Below are positions 25,729 through 32,853 of a stretch of 64,000 nucleotides of DNA, one piece after another. Made by a program: the position numbers and the translations under genes. Numbering within the stretch: position 1 is the first letter of the stretch; every line of letters begins with the position of its first letter. The notes below the pieces were generated by a model. That model was given only the letters and a program-made list of their open reading frames with translations, ran no database searches and was not told the origin of the DNA. The stretch is from positions 434,001 through 498,000 of the forward strand of contig CAWUJH010000002.1 in NCBI GenBank assembly GCA_963922875.1, in the 5' to 3' direction. This DNA is from Ketobacter sp963922875. GTDB taxonomy: Bacteria > Pseudomonadota > Gammaproteobacteria > Pseudomonadales > Ketobacteraceae.

Positions 25729-26778
25729 ATGATTACCAAACCAATGAAAACCTACTTGTGGATTTGGGTTTTATGGCTAATAGCTTTTTACACTGTTTGG
25801 TTGATATTGGTGTTTGGTTTCGACCAATGGCAACAGACAAAGGAATCTTGGCCCATAGCCGTGGCGATGACAATTGGTAGTTACGCAGCTGGAGCGACTC
25901 CCATGGGTGGTGGAACGGTGGGATTTCCAGTGCTGGTGCTTCTGTTTGAAATGCCAGCATCATTGGGTAGAGATTTCAGTTTTGCTGTTCAATCCATAGG
26001 GATGACCAGTGCCGGTATATTAATTCTAGCCAGGAGACAACCCTTAGCATGGGCAATGCTTCAGGGAGCATTGCTGGGGTCGCTTATTGGCACTCCTCTT
26101 GGGATTTATTTTGTAGCACCGTTTGTCCCAGAGTTGTATATCAAACTCATTTTTTCTGTTTTATGGGCTAGTTTCGGTATTCTGCATTTGGTAAGAATTT
26201 CTGAGATATCAAAGCTCGAAGGTATGACGGAATTCGATGAGCGATGGGATTTCAAAATAGGTCTGGTGCTTGGGTTGTTCGCCACTATGTCTATAGCTTC
26301 AGTTACCGGCGTTGGCATAGACATGGTTTTATATTGTGCATTGGTTTTGCTATGTCGAGCAGATCTTAAAATTGCTATCCCCAGTTCTGTTATCGTAATG
26401 GCATTTACCTCATTGGTCGGAGTCTTTGTAAAATTTCTAGGACCGGGTTTTGCACCTGGTGTCTATCATAACTGGTTGGCTGCTGCACCGATCGTTATTC
26501 TGGGGGCGCCCCTAGGGGTGCTTGTGGTTAATGTAATTGGTAGAAAATCAACGTTAATCTTCGTTGCTTGTTTATGCATTGTGCAATACATCTGGACCTG
26601 TATATCGGAATTCAATGCCCTAAAAATACATGGAATAGTCGTTTCGTTGATTTCCGTGTTTGTGATTTTGGGGTTGTTTGAGTTGTTAAGGTTATGGGGG
26701 GCTCGTCTTGTTGATGAAAGAATCTACAGAAAGAAACTAACAATGGTCAATCGTACGGCTAGTCCGTTGACTGACTAA
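25729..26778 (+). CDS. TauE/SafE (DUF81) family membrane permease
   Basis: The 349-residue integral membrane protein has about nine helices and the two internal repeats typical of TauE/SafE permeases. The first repeat contains GATPMGGGTVGFPVLVLLFEMPASLGRDFSFAVQS and the second contains SVTGVGIDMVLYCALVLLCRADLKIAIPSSV. Members export sulfite, sulfoacetate or other organosulfur anions, although many are uncharacterised. It lies between the diiron oxidase and halogenase-like genes, with short gaps (75 and 28 bp). A sulfur-containing or other anionic intermediate is a possible inference, no more. Confidence 0.88.
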   Translation: MITKPMKTYLWIWVLWLIAFYTVWLILVFGFDQWQQTKESWPIAVAMTIGSYAAGATPMGGGTVGFPVLVLLFEMPASLGRDFSFAVQSIGMTSAGILILARRQPLAWAMLQGALLGSLIGTPLGIYFVAPFVPELYIKLIFSVLWASFGILHLVRISEISKLEGMTEFDERWDFKIGLVLGLFATMSIASVTGVGIDMVLYCALVLLCRADLKIAIPSSVIVMAFTSLVGVFVKFLGPGFAPGVYHNWLAAAPIVILGAPLGVLVVNVIGRKSTLIFVACLCIVQYIWTCISEFNALKIHGIVVSLISVFVILGLFELLRLWGARLVDERIYRKKLTMVNRTASPLTD

Positions 26779-26806
26779 ATACTATTTACGTGTAGGAGAA
26801 TTAAAA

Positions 26807-28306
26807 ATGGAACATTTCGATATTGCGGTAATCGGTAGTGGTATGGGGGGTAGTGCTTGTGCATTGGTCTTAGCTAAGCTCGGATACAATGTATTGTTGA
26901 TTGAAAGAGGGTGTCACCCACGATTTGCGATTGGTGAATCCGCCACACCAGTAATGAGTAAAAAGATAAGATACTTGGGCGCATTCTATGACATACCAGA
27001 ATTCGATGAGTTGTCCACTTACGATAAAATAAAGGAATCAAACACCAATATATTGTGTGGCCCGAAAGAGTTGTTTCATTATTTCATACATCAGCCTGGC
27101 CAGAATTCAGTAGATATTAACGGTATTATCCCTGAAGTGATTGTCCAAACACCAGAGGTCGATGCTCAGTTCTATCGGGCCGAATCTGATGAGTATATGG
27201 TGAAGCTTGCGATTAAATATGGTGTGACTTATATGGATTTTACCAGTGTAAATGATCTGGATATAACAAAAAATGGAGTGATCATTGAATGCGAGCGAGA
27301 TAACGAAACATTTAAGGTAAAAGTTGAGTTTGTTATTGATGGTACTGGATTCAAATCAATTATAGGCGAGAAATACAAGTTAAAGATACAGGGTGATGAA
27401 CTCGATACTCAATTGCGTAGTCGTAGTATTTTTTCCCATTTTAAAAATGTTGGGAATTTTGAGGAAGTACTAAATAGAAGTCCTATATTCAGAGATCGTT
27501 CACCCGCAGCTAGAAATCGAGCAACACAGCATCACTGCTTTAATGGCGGATGGCTTTGGTTTATACCCTTCGAAAATGGTGTCACTAGCGTTGGGTTAAA
27601 CCTAGATATTGATTGCTACCCGCTAAACGATCAGCCTGCGGAAGAAGAATTTTGGAATATTATAGAAAAGTTCCCGATTATACATGATTTGTTGCTCAAT
27701 GCTGAGAATGTTTTGCCTTTCATTAAAACTGGAAGATTACAGTTCATCAATCGTGAAATGGTAGGTGATAGATGGGCGATGCTACCAGCCTCCGCCTACG
27801 GGCTTGATGCTTGGTTTAGTACTGGGTTGGCTGTTTCTTTTATGGCAATTCATAGACTGGCTGAACTTCTCGATAAAAAAATATTTCCAGAGAAGCGGTT
27901 TCAAAGAGAGCTATTGGTTGATTATGAACGAGCACTGAAACAGGAATTTCAACATGTATCAAAAATGATTCATGGGATATACAAAAGCTTCCGCCATTTT
28001 GATGTTTTTAAGTATTACTGCTTTCTATGTTTTATGGGTTCAGAAAATTACTTGGAGCAAGCTGGTTATGAAAAAGGCATGGATTTAAGATATTTGCTTC
28101 TAAGTGCTGGCGATGATGCGTTTATTGATAAATTTAATATTGTATATGATACGGTTATTAGATTGTCAAACCAGGAATATGTATCGAAACTAGAGGTAGA
28201 AGCATTACGAAGATTTATTCAATTTGACATGGCTTCTTATAATTTTCGTGATTTTGGTAATCCAGACAAGTTTGGCATTCATTCTCGTCGTCTTATGGCA
28301 TCATGA
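26807..28306 (+). CDS. Flavin-dependent halogenase-like monooxygenase
   Basis: The 499-residue flavoprotein has an N-terminal FAD-binding GxGxxG (VIGSGMGGSACALVLAKLGYNVLLIERG) and the GES segment (RFAIGESATP) typical of flavin-dependent halogenases. It also has W249-L-W251-F-I-P254, an exact match to the halogenase motif WxWxIP. Lysines K74 and K76 lie where the catalytic lysine of halogenases is expected (K79 in RebH), though alignment is needed to choose. A second FAD segment (AMLPASAYGLDAWFSTGLAV) is divergent. Halogenases need FADH2 from a separate reductase, and a flavin reductase is encoded 21 bp downstream. It could halogenate an aromatic or pyrrole-like substrate, or act as a plain monooxygenase. 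Confidence 0.78.
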   Translation: MEHFDIAVIGSGMGGSACALVLAKLGYNVLLIERGCHPRFAIGESATPVMSKKIRYLGAFYDIPEFDELSTYDKIKESNTNILCGPKELFHYFIHQPGQNSVDINGIIPEVIVQTPEVDAQFYRAESDEYMVKLAIKYGVTYMDFTSVNDLDITKNGVIIECERDNETFKVKVEFVIDGTGFKSIIGEKYKLKIQGDELDTQLRSRSIFSHFKNVGNFEEVLNRSPIFRDRSPAARNRATQHHCFNGGWLWFIPFENGVTSVGLNLDIDCYPLNDQPAEEEFWNIIEKFPIIHDLLLNAENVLPFIKTGRLQFINREMVGDRWAMLPASAYGLDAWFSTGLAVSFMAIHRLAELLDKKIFPEKRFQRELLVDYERALKQEFQHVSKMIHGIYKSFRHFDVFKYYCFLCFMGSENYLEQAGYEKGMDLRYLLLSAGDDAFIDKFNIVYDTVIRLSNQEYVSKLEVEALRRFIQFDMASYNFRDFGNPDKFGIHSRRLMAS

Positions 28307-28327
28307 TTTTTCAGGGAGATTTTTACC

Positions 28328-28813
28328 GTGTCCGAGAACGAAAAGGTATTTAGGAATATTCTGGGTAGATTTGCCACCGGAGTTTGCGTTGTTTCTACAC
28401 TTAATAGTAATGCTGAGCCCGTAGCTATGACTATCAATTCTTTTACATCTGTATCTTTGAATCCTTCGTTGATTTTATGGAGTCTAAAGAAAGATTCGTT
28501 TTGTTATTCCATATTTCTTAAAGCTCAGGAATATTCCGTTAGCGTATTAAGTAGTGAGCAAATCGCTATTTCTAATAAATATGCGAAAATCGGTGACCAC
28601 ATAATGGATAGAGATGATTATGCTATTTCATCGCGTGGTATTCCTTACATAAAGGATAGTATGGCAAATTTTGAATGCAGCCACTGGGATGTCCATTCGG
28701 CTGGTGATCATGATATTCTAGTCGCCGAAGTAATAGAGTTCGGGTCTACTGTCGTTGATAACCCCTTGATATTTTATGGTGGCCAATACCGAGGCCTTAG
28801 TATTGGTTTTTAA
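28328..28813 (+). CDS. Flavin reductase (HpaC/ActVB-like)
   Basis: This 161-residue flavin reductase-domain protein begins with the typical ILGRFATGVCVVSTLNSNAEPVAMTINSFTSVSLNPSLILWSLKK. It contains SVSVLSSEQ in the middle and FECSHWDVHSAGDHDILVAEV towards the end. Such proteins reduce FMN or FAD with NAD(P)H and hand it to a partner oxygenase. The GTG start has AGGGAG 8 bp upstream, and the gene follows the halogenase-like gene by 21 bp. The two therefore very likely form a two-component system. Confidence 0.92.
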   Translation: MSENEKVFRNILGRFATGVCVVSTLNSNAEPVAMTINSFTSVSLNPSLILWSLKKDSFCYSIFLKAQEYSVSVLSSEQIAISNKYAKIGDHIMDRDDYAISSRGIPYIKDSMANFECSHWDVHSAGDHDILVAEVIEFGSTVVDNPLIFYGGQYRGLSIGF

Positions 28814-28820
28814 AAAGCAA

Positions 28821-28869
28821 GACGTAGAAAAAGGGCTGGCATTAAGAATGCCAACCCTTTTTCTACGTC
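28821..28869. terminator. Long bidirectional terminator hairpin
   Basis: Two 23-bp arms (28821-28843 and 28847-28869) pair with a single C/A mismatch around a 3-nt loop; the arm contains GAAAAAGGG. It lies between the convergent flavin reductase and secreted YdhR-like genes and has A-rich and T-rich flanks on both sides, so it can stop transcription from both. Confidence 0.9.
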
Positions 28870-28894
28870 TATTATAAAATGACAATTGTTTTCA

Positions 28895-29662
28895 TTACTG
28901 GTAAAAGGGCGAATTCATTTCCCTGCTTGCTGCCTCGGTGATACTAGCATCGAATACTCGAGTGTAAAAAGCTGCATTCAAGCTGGCTGCCTCAGAAGGA
29001 AAGTATTCAATAGCAAATTTTTTGGCATTTTCTATTGTGTCGAATGCATATAATCCTCCTGGGGTGCCAGTATTTAACCCGCTTAACCAAGTTTTGGAGA
29101 GTAATCCTGGTTGCTGTTTCAATACTGGGTTTAGCTTACGCCAGGGACCATTATCAAAAGGAACTACATGGAGTTGAACTTCTGTATAGACATAAGCTCC
29201 TGGTTTAGTCTCTATCTTTCCGTTGTAATAAACAGAGTTCATGTCGATACTTGCTAACTTTGTGACATCAGCATCAAATACTCGAGTAGTTTGTGCTACC
29301 CCAAATCCTTTTGCTTCATCAGGAAAATACCCAGTAACAAATTTTTGGGCATTTTCTATTGAATCAAACGCATAGAGACCTCCACCTGATTGATTTCCCA
29401 CGCCAGCCAACCAGGTTTTGTTGATGAAACCTGGTTGTTTTTTAATATTGGTATTTATCTGATGCCAGGGAATGTCATTAAATGGCACCGACATTTGTAG
29501 TTCAGTGTATACAAATGCCTTAGGTGTCACGCTGTTAAGTTTTTTTGCCTCTATTGCCTGACTTTGTGTTGCTATTAGGCAAAGCGCAAGAGTCGCTGAT
29601 AACGCTACGAAAACATTATGTACTCGCTGTTTAAAATGATTTAACTGAGTTGACTTGTTCAT
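28895..29662 (-). CDS. Secreted protein with two YdhR-like (dimeric alpha/beta barrel) domains
   Basis: The 255-residue protein has a signal peptide (about residues 1-36, ending SQAIEA) followed by two repeats of about 100 residues. Each repeat contains AFVYTELQ, a WxxxN segment, KQPGFINKTWLAGV or QQPGLLSKTWLSGL, GGLYAFDxIENAQKFVxxYFPxEA and TRVFDA. This pattern fits the YdhR/ABM ferredoxin-like fold, whose members are small monooxygenases or cyclases. It is a close paralogue of the gene at 30052-30687 on the other strand, which lacks a signal peptide. Export of an ABM-type two-domain protein is unusual. An operator-like site lies 40 bp upstream. Confidence 0.8.
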   Translation of the reverse strand: MNKSTQLNHFKQRVHNVFVALSATLALCLIATQSQAIEAKKLNSVTPKAFVYTELQMSVPFNDIPWHQINTNIKKQPGFINKTWLAGVGNQSGGGLYAFDSIENAQKFVTGYFPDEAKGFGVAQTTRVFDADVTKLASIDMNSVYYNGKIETKPGAYVYTEVQLHVVPFDNGPWRKLNPVLKQQPGLLSKTWLSGLNTGTPGGLYAFDTIENAKKFAIEYFPSEAASLNAAFYTRVFDASITEAASREMNSPFYQ

Positions 29663-29701
29663 TGTTTATCTCCAAGTGAAGTCTGCTTTTTACGGTGTTG
29701 A

Positions 29702-29717
29702 GATAACGACCGCAATC
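29702..29717 (+). promoter_or_regulatory. Putative TetR operator, site 4a
   Basis: GATAACGACCGCAATC. The left half GATAACGA is identical to that of sites 1 and 2, and the right half keeps ATC. It lies 40 bp upstream of the secreted YdhR-like gene (minus strand). Confidence 0.5.
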
Positions 29718-29952
29718 TAATGTATAATTGATATGTAACACCTGTCAATCTTATTGTAATAATATTTTTTAATTCATATGGGTTGATTGGTTTTAATAAA
29801 ATTAGATCAATAACGTTTTTAAAACGCATTATTAACCTTAAATAAGCACTATTTACGTCGCGTTATAAGCTTTTATTATTAGGTTAAATTTTAAAGTAAT
29901 ATTCTAGAATTAAATGTTGACATTATAAATTATGTGTCATATCTTGCTTAAA

Positions 29953-29968
29953 GATAACGAAAGGTATC
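29953..29968 (+). promoter_or_regulatory. Putative TetR operator, site 4b
   Basis: GATAACGAAAGGTATC. The left half GATAACGA and the terminal TATC match sites 1 and 2. It lies 84 bp before the cytosolic YdhR-like gene. Confidence 0.55.
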
Positions 29969-30051
29969 TAAATATAAAAATGGAAGCATGTAGGTTTTAC
30001 GGCATGTGACTCTGATTGTTTTGTTTGTCATTTAATTAGAAGGAAATTGTT

Positions 30052-30687
30052 ATGATTATCAAAGCGTTTGTTTATACTGAGCTTCAAAATTCACTGCCCT
30101 TTGACCAGGCACCTTGGCGGGAGTTGAACCCTATACTCATTGATCAGCCAGGTTTCATTAATAAGACGTGGTTGTCTGGTGTAGTTAACAATTCTGTTGG
30201 TGGTTTTTATTCATTCGATTCAATAGAAAATGCCCAGAAATTTGTTACTGCATATTTTCCTGATGAAGTTAGAAACTTCAATGTTGCTCAAACTACGCGC
30301 ATATTCGATGCCGCTGTGGTGGAAGAAGCAAGCCGAGATATGAATTCAGTGCATTTTGGTGCCCAACTAGACACTAAGCCTGGAGCGTTTGTTTATACCG
30401 AAGTTCAATTAAATGTCCCATTTGAGAATGCACCATGGAGGGAGCTTAATCCGACCCTTAAAAAACAACCAGGTATTCTTGCGAAAACATGGTTAAGTGG
30501 GCTACATACCAATACTCCAGGTGGAATTTACGCGTTTGATACTATAGAAAATGCGACTGCGTTTGCTGTCAATTATTTTCCAACAGAAGCCGCTAATCTA
30601 AATGCTGCCTTTACCACCAGAATATTTGACGGCAGAGTCGTAGAAGAGGCAAGCAGACAGCTAAACTCACCGTTTTATTCTAACTAA
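30052..30687 (+). CDS. Cytosolic two-domain YdhR-like protein, paralogue of 28895-29662
   Basis: The 211-residue protein consists of two ABM/YdhR-like repeats (about residues 4-100 and 108-208), each with FVYTE(L/V)Q, PFxxAPWRELNP, QPGxxxKTWLSG, GGxYxFDxIENAxxFxxxYFPxE and TRIFD. It lacks the signal peptide of its paralogue. YdhR-like proteins are dimeric barrels, and a tandem fusion could form the barrel within one chain. Activity is unproven, with monooxygenase or cyclase as candidates. It has a good ribosome site (AGAAGGAAA) and starts the block that continues with the secreted barrel-like gene. Confidence 0.82.
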   Translation: MIIKAFVYTELQNSLPFDQAPWRELNPILIDQPGFINKTWLSGVVNNSVGGFYSFDSIENAQKFVTAYFPDEVRNFNVAQTTRIFDAAVVEEASRDMNSVHFGAQLDTKPGAFVYTEVQLNVPFENAPWRELNPTLKKQPGILAKTWLSGLHTNTPGGIYAFDTIENATAFAVNYFPTEAANLNAAFTTRIFDGRVVEEASRQLNSPFYSN

Positions 30688-30728
30688 GCGGATATTGGCC
30701 AAACTAACGGATTTTAGGAGCTAAGAAA

Positions 30729-31313
30729 ATGAAAGAATTTGGGAAGTATATTGGAGTTTTAGCTATCGGGTTGTTCAGCAATTCAGGTTCTTTTGCGGAG
30801 ACCATTACCACTGATAATTTTTATTCGAAAAACTCTAGATTGACTGTTCATATGTTGGGTACAGACATAGTTGAAGAACGTTTAGTACCTGATATTGATG
30901 GCGACGGTGTCGACGATATTGCCCGCTGCTTTGATATGCAGTTGCTAGATGTTGAAACCGGTAGAGTCATTGGTCATGGAGCTGATTGTGTTGCCAATTT
31001 AACCCCAGTGGGTGGTGGCTTGCAAATTGACGCAACCTATTACCTCAATTTAAAACGGGGTTCGTTAGTAATTCGAGGGAAAAATACAGCGCAGCCTGTT
31101 TTACGAGAAACTGTGACTACTACCACAGGAGAACCTTACAGTCATTCGGTAGCAGCTTCAGGAGATTGGAATTCTGCCCTTGGTGGTAGTGGCTTGTATG
31201 CAGATGTTGTTGGCCGATTAAGAGTGTCTGGATTAATGAATATAGACAATGTTAAGGGTATGTCTGATGACAGTGCGTTTCTTGATTTGATTTTAATGAT
31301 TGAACTTGAATAA
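30729..31313 (+). CDS. Secreted protein, possibly an allene-oxide-cyclase-like barrel
   Basis: The 194-residue protein has a signal peptide (about residues 1-24, ending SGSFAE). The mature part is beta-rich with a DIDGDGVDDIARCFD segment that could bind calcium, two cysteines (RCFD and ADCVAN) able to form a disulfide, and the motif GGSGLYADVVGRLRVSGLMN near the C-terminus. A G-x-G-x-Y-x(4)-G-x-x-R pattern of that kind is seen in dirigent/allene oxide cyclase barrels. The fold assignment is a weak inference. The preceding YdhR-like gene is 41 bp away, and a terminator follows. Confidence 0.6.
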   Translation: MKEFGKYIGVLAIGLFSNSGSFAETITTDNFYSKNSRLTVHMLGTDIVEERLVPDIDGDGVDDIARCFDMQLLDVETGRVIGHGADCVANLTPVGGGLQIDATYYLNLKRGSLVIRGKNTAQPVLRETVTTTTGEPYSHSVAASGDWNSALGGSGLYADVVGRLRVSGLMNIDNVKGMSDDSAFLDLILMIELE

Positions 31314-31325
31314 TATTTTTTGAAA

Positions 31326-31371
31326 CGACGCGCCAAAATTCATTTGGGTTTGTGTGGCGCGTCGATTTTTT
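31326..31371 (+). terminator. Rho-independent terminator
   Basis: A 10-bp GC-rich stem (CGACGCGCCA and its complement, 31326-31335 and 31355-31364) with a 19-nt loop is followed by ATTTTTT. It follows the secreted barrel-like gene and precedes the tautomerase gene by 13 bp. Confidence 0.85.
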
Positions 31372-31384
31372 AAAGGAGTAAGCT

Positions 31385-31777
31385 ATGCCATTTATTCATT
31401 TAATGTTAAACAAGAATGTTTCACAAGAGCTGCAGCAAACTGTTGCGTCTCATTTGCTGGATATTACGAGCAGTGTATTAAAAAAAAATCCAAATCACAC
31501 AGCTATTGTTGTCGATGCACCTATCACTAATAGATCATGGTTTATTGGTCATTCAAGTCAGTTATCCACTATGTTTAAATTGGAAATATACATTACAGAA
31601 GGGACTAATTCTAAGGAAGAAAAAGAGTGTTGGATTGCTGCTGTTTATCAAGTCATGTGTGACTGTCTAATAGAAAATATTTCGATAAACTATATCATCG
31701 TCACTGAGATACCCGCGATGGATTGGGGGTATAACGGAGAGACTCAGTACGCACGATTGGGACTCGCTGTTAAATAG
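31385..31777 (+). CDS. Tautomerase superfamily protein
   Basis: The 130-residue protein starts Met-Pro, so removal of Met would expose the catalytic Pro1 of the tautomerase superfamily. Later segments (AIVVDAPITNRSWFIGHSS and EIPAMDWGYNGETQYARLG) resemble the longer 4-oxalocrotonate-tautomerase-like proteins of about 130 residues. Such enzymes move double bonds in keto-enol or unsaturated acids from ring cleavage or amino acid breakdown. It follows a terminator, with AAAGGAG before the ATG, and is followed by the cupin gene 29 bp later. Confidence 0.85.
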   Translation: MPFIHLMLNKNVSQELQQTVASHLLDITSSVLKKNPNHTAIVVDAPITNRSWFIGHSSQLSTMFKLEIYITEGTNSKEEKECWIAAVYQVMCDCLIENISINYIIVTEIPAMDWGYNGETQYARLGLAVK

Positions 31778-31806
31778 TGTCGCGTCTAACCTTGTAGGAG
31801 GAAGCT

Positions 31807-32202
31807 ATGGATACAATCTATTCTAGACCTGAGGACAACGATAAAATACTTAAATTTGAGTTGGGTGATGTTGCTATTCCTGATTTTCAGTATCAGGAAA
31901 TGGAGCCTGGATTGAGAACAAATGTCAAGATGCACGTTCTTTTTGATAATAAAAAGGACGATCCCGATTTCGGTTCTGATGCAGCAATTATCAAGTATTT
32001 GCCTGGCGCCTATGTACCTTTGCATTTACATAGAGGCTATGAAATGGTTTTTGTTTTAGAAGGCGAGTATATAGAAAATGATATTACATATTATCCAGGT
32101 TCTTTGATTATTAGATCTCCGGGCACTACTCATGCCATGCGTTCTGTGACCGGGTGTACTTTTTTAGCTATGCGTGACATTCCAGTAAAACAACTTACGT
32201 AG
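31807..32202 (+). CDS. Cupin domain protein (ChrR-like)
   Basis: This 131-residue single-cupin protein carries motif 1 GAYVPLHLHRGYEMVFVLEGEY, giving His, His and Glu ligands, and motif 2 YYPGSLIIRSPGTTHAM with the fourth His. The PLHLHRGYE form is that of the ChrR/quercetinase-like cupins. These bind zinc, iron or manganese and act as dioxygenases, isomerases or sensors. No N-terminal anti-sigma domain is present. It probably serves in the same pathway as the preceding tautomerase (29 bp apart). Confidence 0.88.
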   Translation: MDTIYSRPEDNDKILKFELGDVAIPDFQYQEMEPGLRTNVKMHVLFDNKKDDPDFGSDAAIIKYLPGAYVPLHLHRGYEMVFVLEGEYIENDITYYPGSLIIRSPGTTHAMRSVTGCTFLAMRDIPVKQLT

Positions 32203-32312
32203 CAAACTGAAGGTCGAGGTAAATAACGCAGCAGTATTGTAGTTTCGTTTAACGCAGGTAATTTAACGTTCCGACTTTACAACTATCGCATCTAAATATA
32301 GGAATTTAAGTG

Positions 32313-32822
32313 ATGGATTATTTCAGCAAGTTTAAAGGCATGTCTAAACCTGTCCCACCAAGACCTGACCTAAGGCAACTTTTGTTTGTCTGGCTTGGCG
32401 GATTTTTAGCAATATCAGTAGTTGGAGTAATGGCTAATTATACCAATCAGCCTTTGATCTTGGGCTCGTTCGGTGCATCTTGCTTCATATTATTTATATT
32501 GCCAAACAGTCCATTTGCACAACCAAGAAATACAATCGGCGGACATTGCGTGTCGACATTCGTGGGGTTAGCTTTTTATCATTGGGTAGGGCCAGAGTGG
32601 TGGAGTATGGCATTGGCTTTGGGAACGGCCTTAACGGCTATGCAGGTTTTGAGAGTCAACCACCCACCAGCAGGTTCTAACCCATTAATTGTTTTTTTGG
32701 TTGGAGCTAGTTGGGATTTCTTGTTGATACCCACTTTGGTAGGTTCGGTTGTTTTGGTTTTAATCGCTCTATTTTATAATAACCTATCAAAAACTAGGAG
32801 TTACCCTGAATATTGGGTTTAG
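32313..32822 (+). CDS. HPP family membrane protein
   Basis: This inner-membrane protein of about 169 residues has four or five helices and the family signature NHPPAGSNPLIVFL, together with LGSFGASCFILFILPNSPFAQPRN. HPP proteins of plastids and cyanobacteria transport nitrite, while bacterial members are mostly uncharacterised. I chose the ATG at 32313 instead of the GTG at 32310 because the AGGA site is then well spaced. It could be the last gene of the accessory cluster or a flanking gene; no operator-like site precedes it. Confidence 0.9.
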   Translation: MDYFSKFKGMSKPVPPRPDLRQLLFVWLGGFLAISVVGVMANYTNQPLILGSFGASCFILFILPNSPFAQPRNTIGGHCVSTFVGLAFYHWVGPEWWSMALALGTALTAMQVLRVNHPPAGSNPLIVFLVGASWDFLLIPTLVGSVVLVLIALFYNNLSKTRSYPEYWV

Positions 32823-32853
32823 CGGTAAATTGTAGAAATCAGTTATTCATATA

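Larger units (their letters stand above)
29663..30051. promoter_or_regulatory. Divergent promoter region between two YdhR-like genes
   Basis: This 389-bp AT-rich non-coding stretch carries two operator-like palindromes at 29702-29717 and 29953-29968, one close to each gene start. Nothing else was recognised in it. Confidence 0.65.

Noticed and set aside
26807..28306. Annotation as geranylgeranyl reductase
   Set aside because: The exact WxWxIP motif and the adjacent flavin reductase gene fit the halogenase-like group better.
14831..32822. Mobile genomic island with insertion sequences or attachment sites
   Set aside because: No transposase, integrase, tRNA or flanking direct repeat was found at the borders. 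Horizontal transfer remains possible but is unsupported by the sequence.
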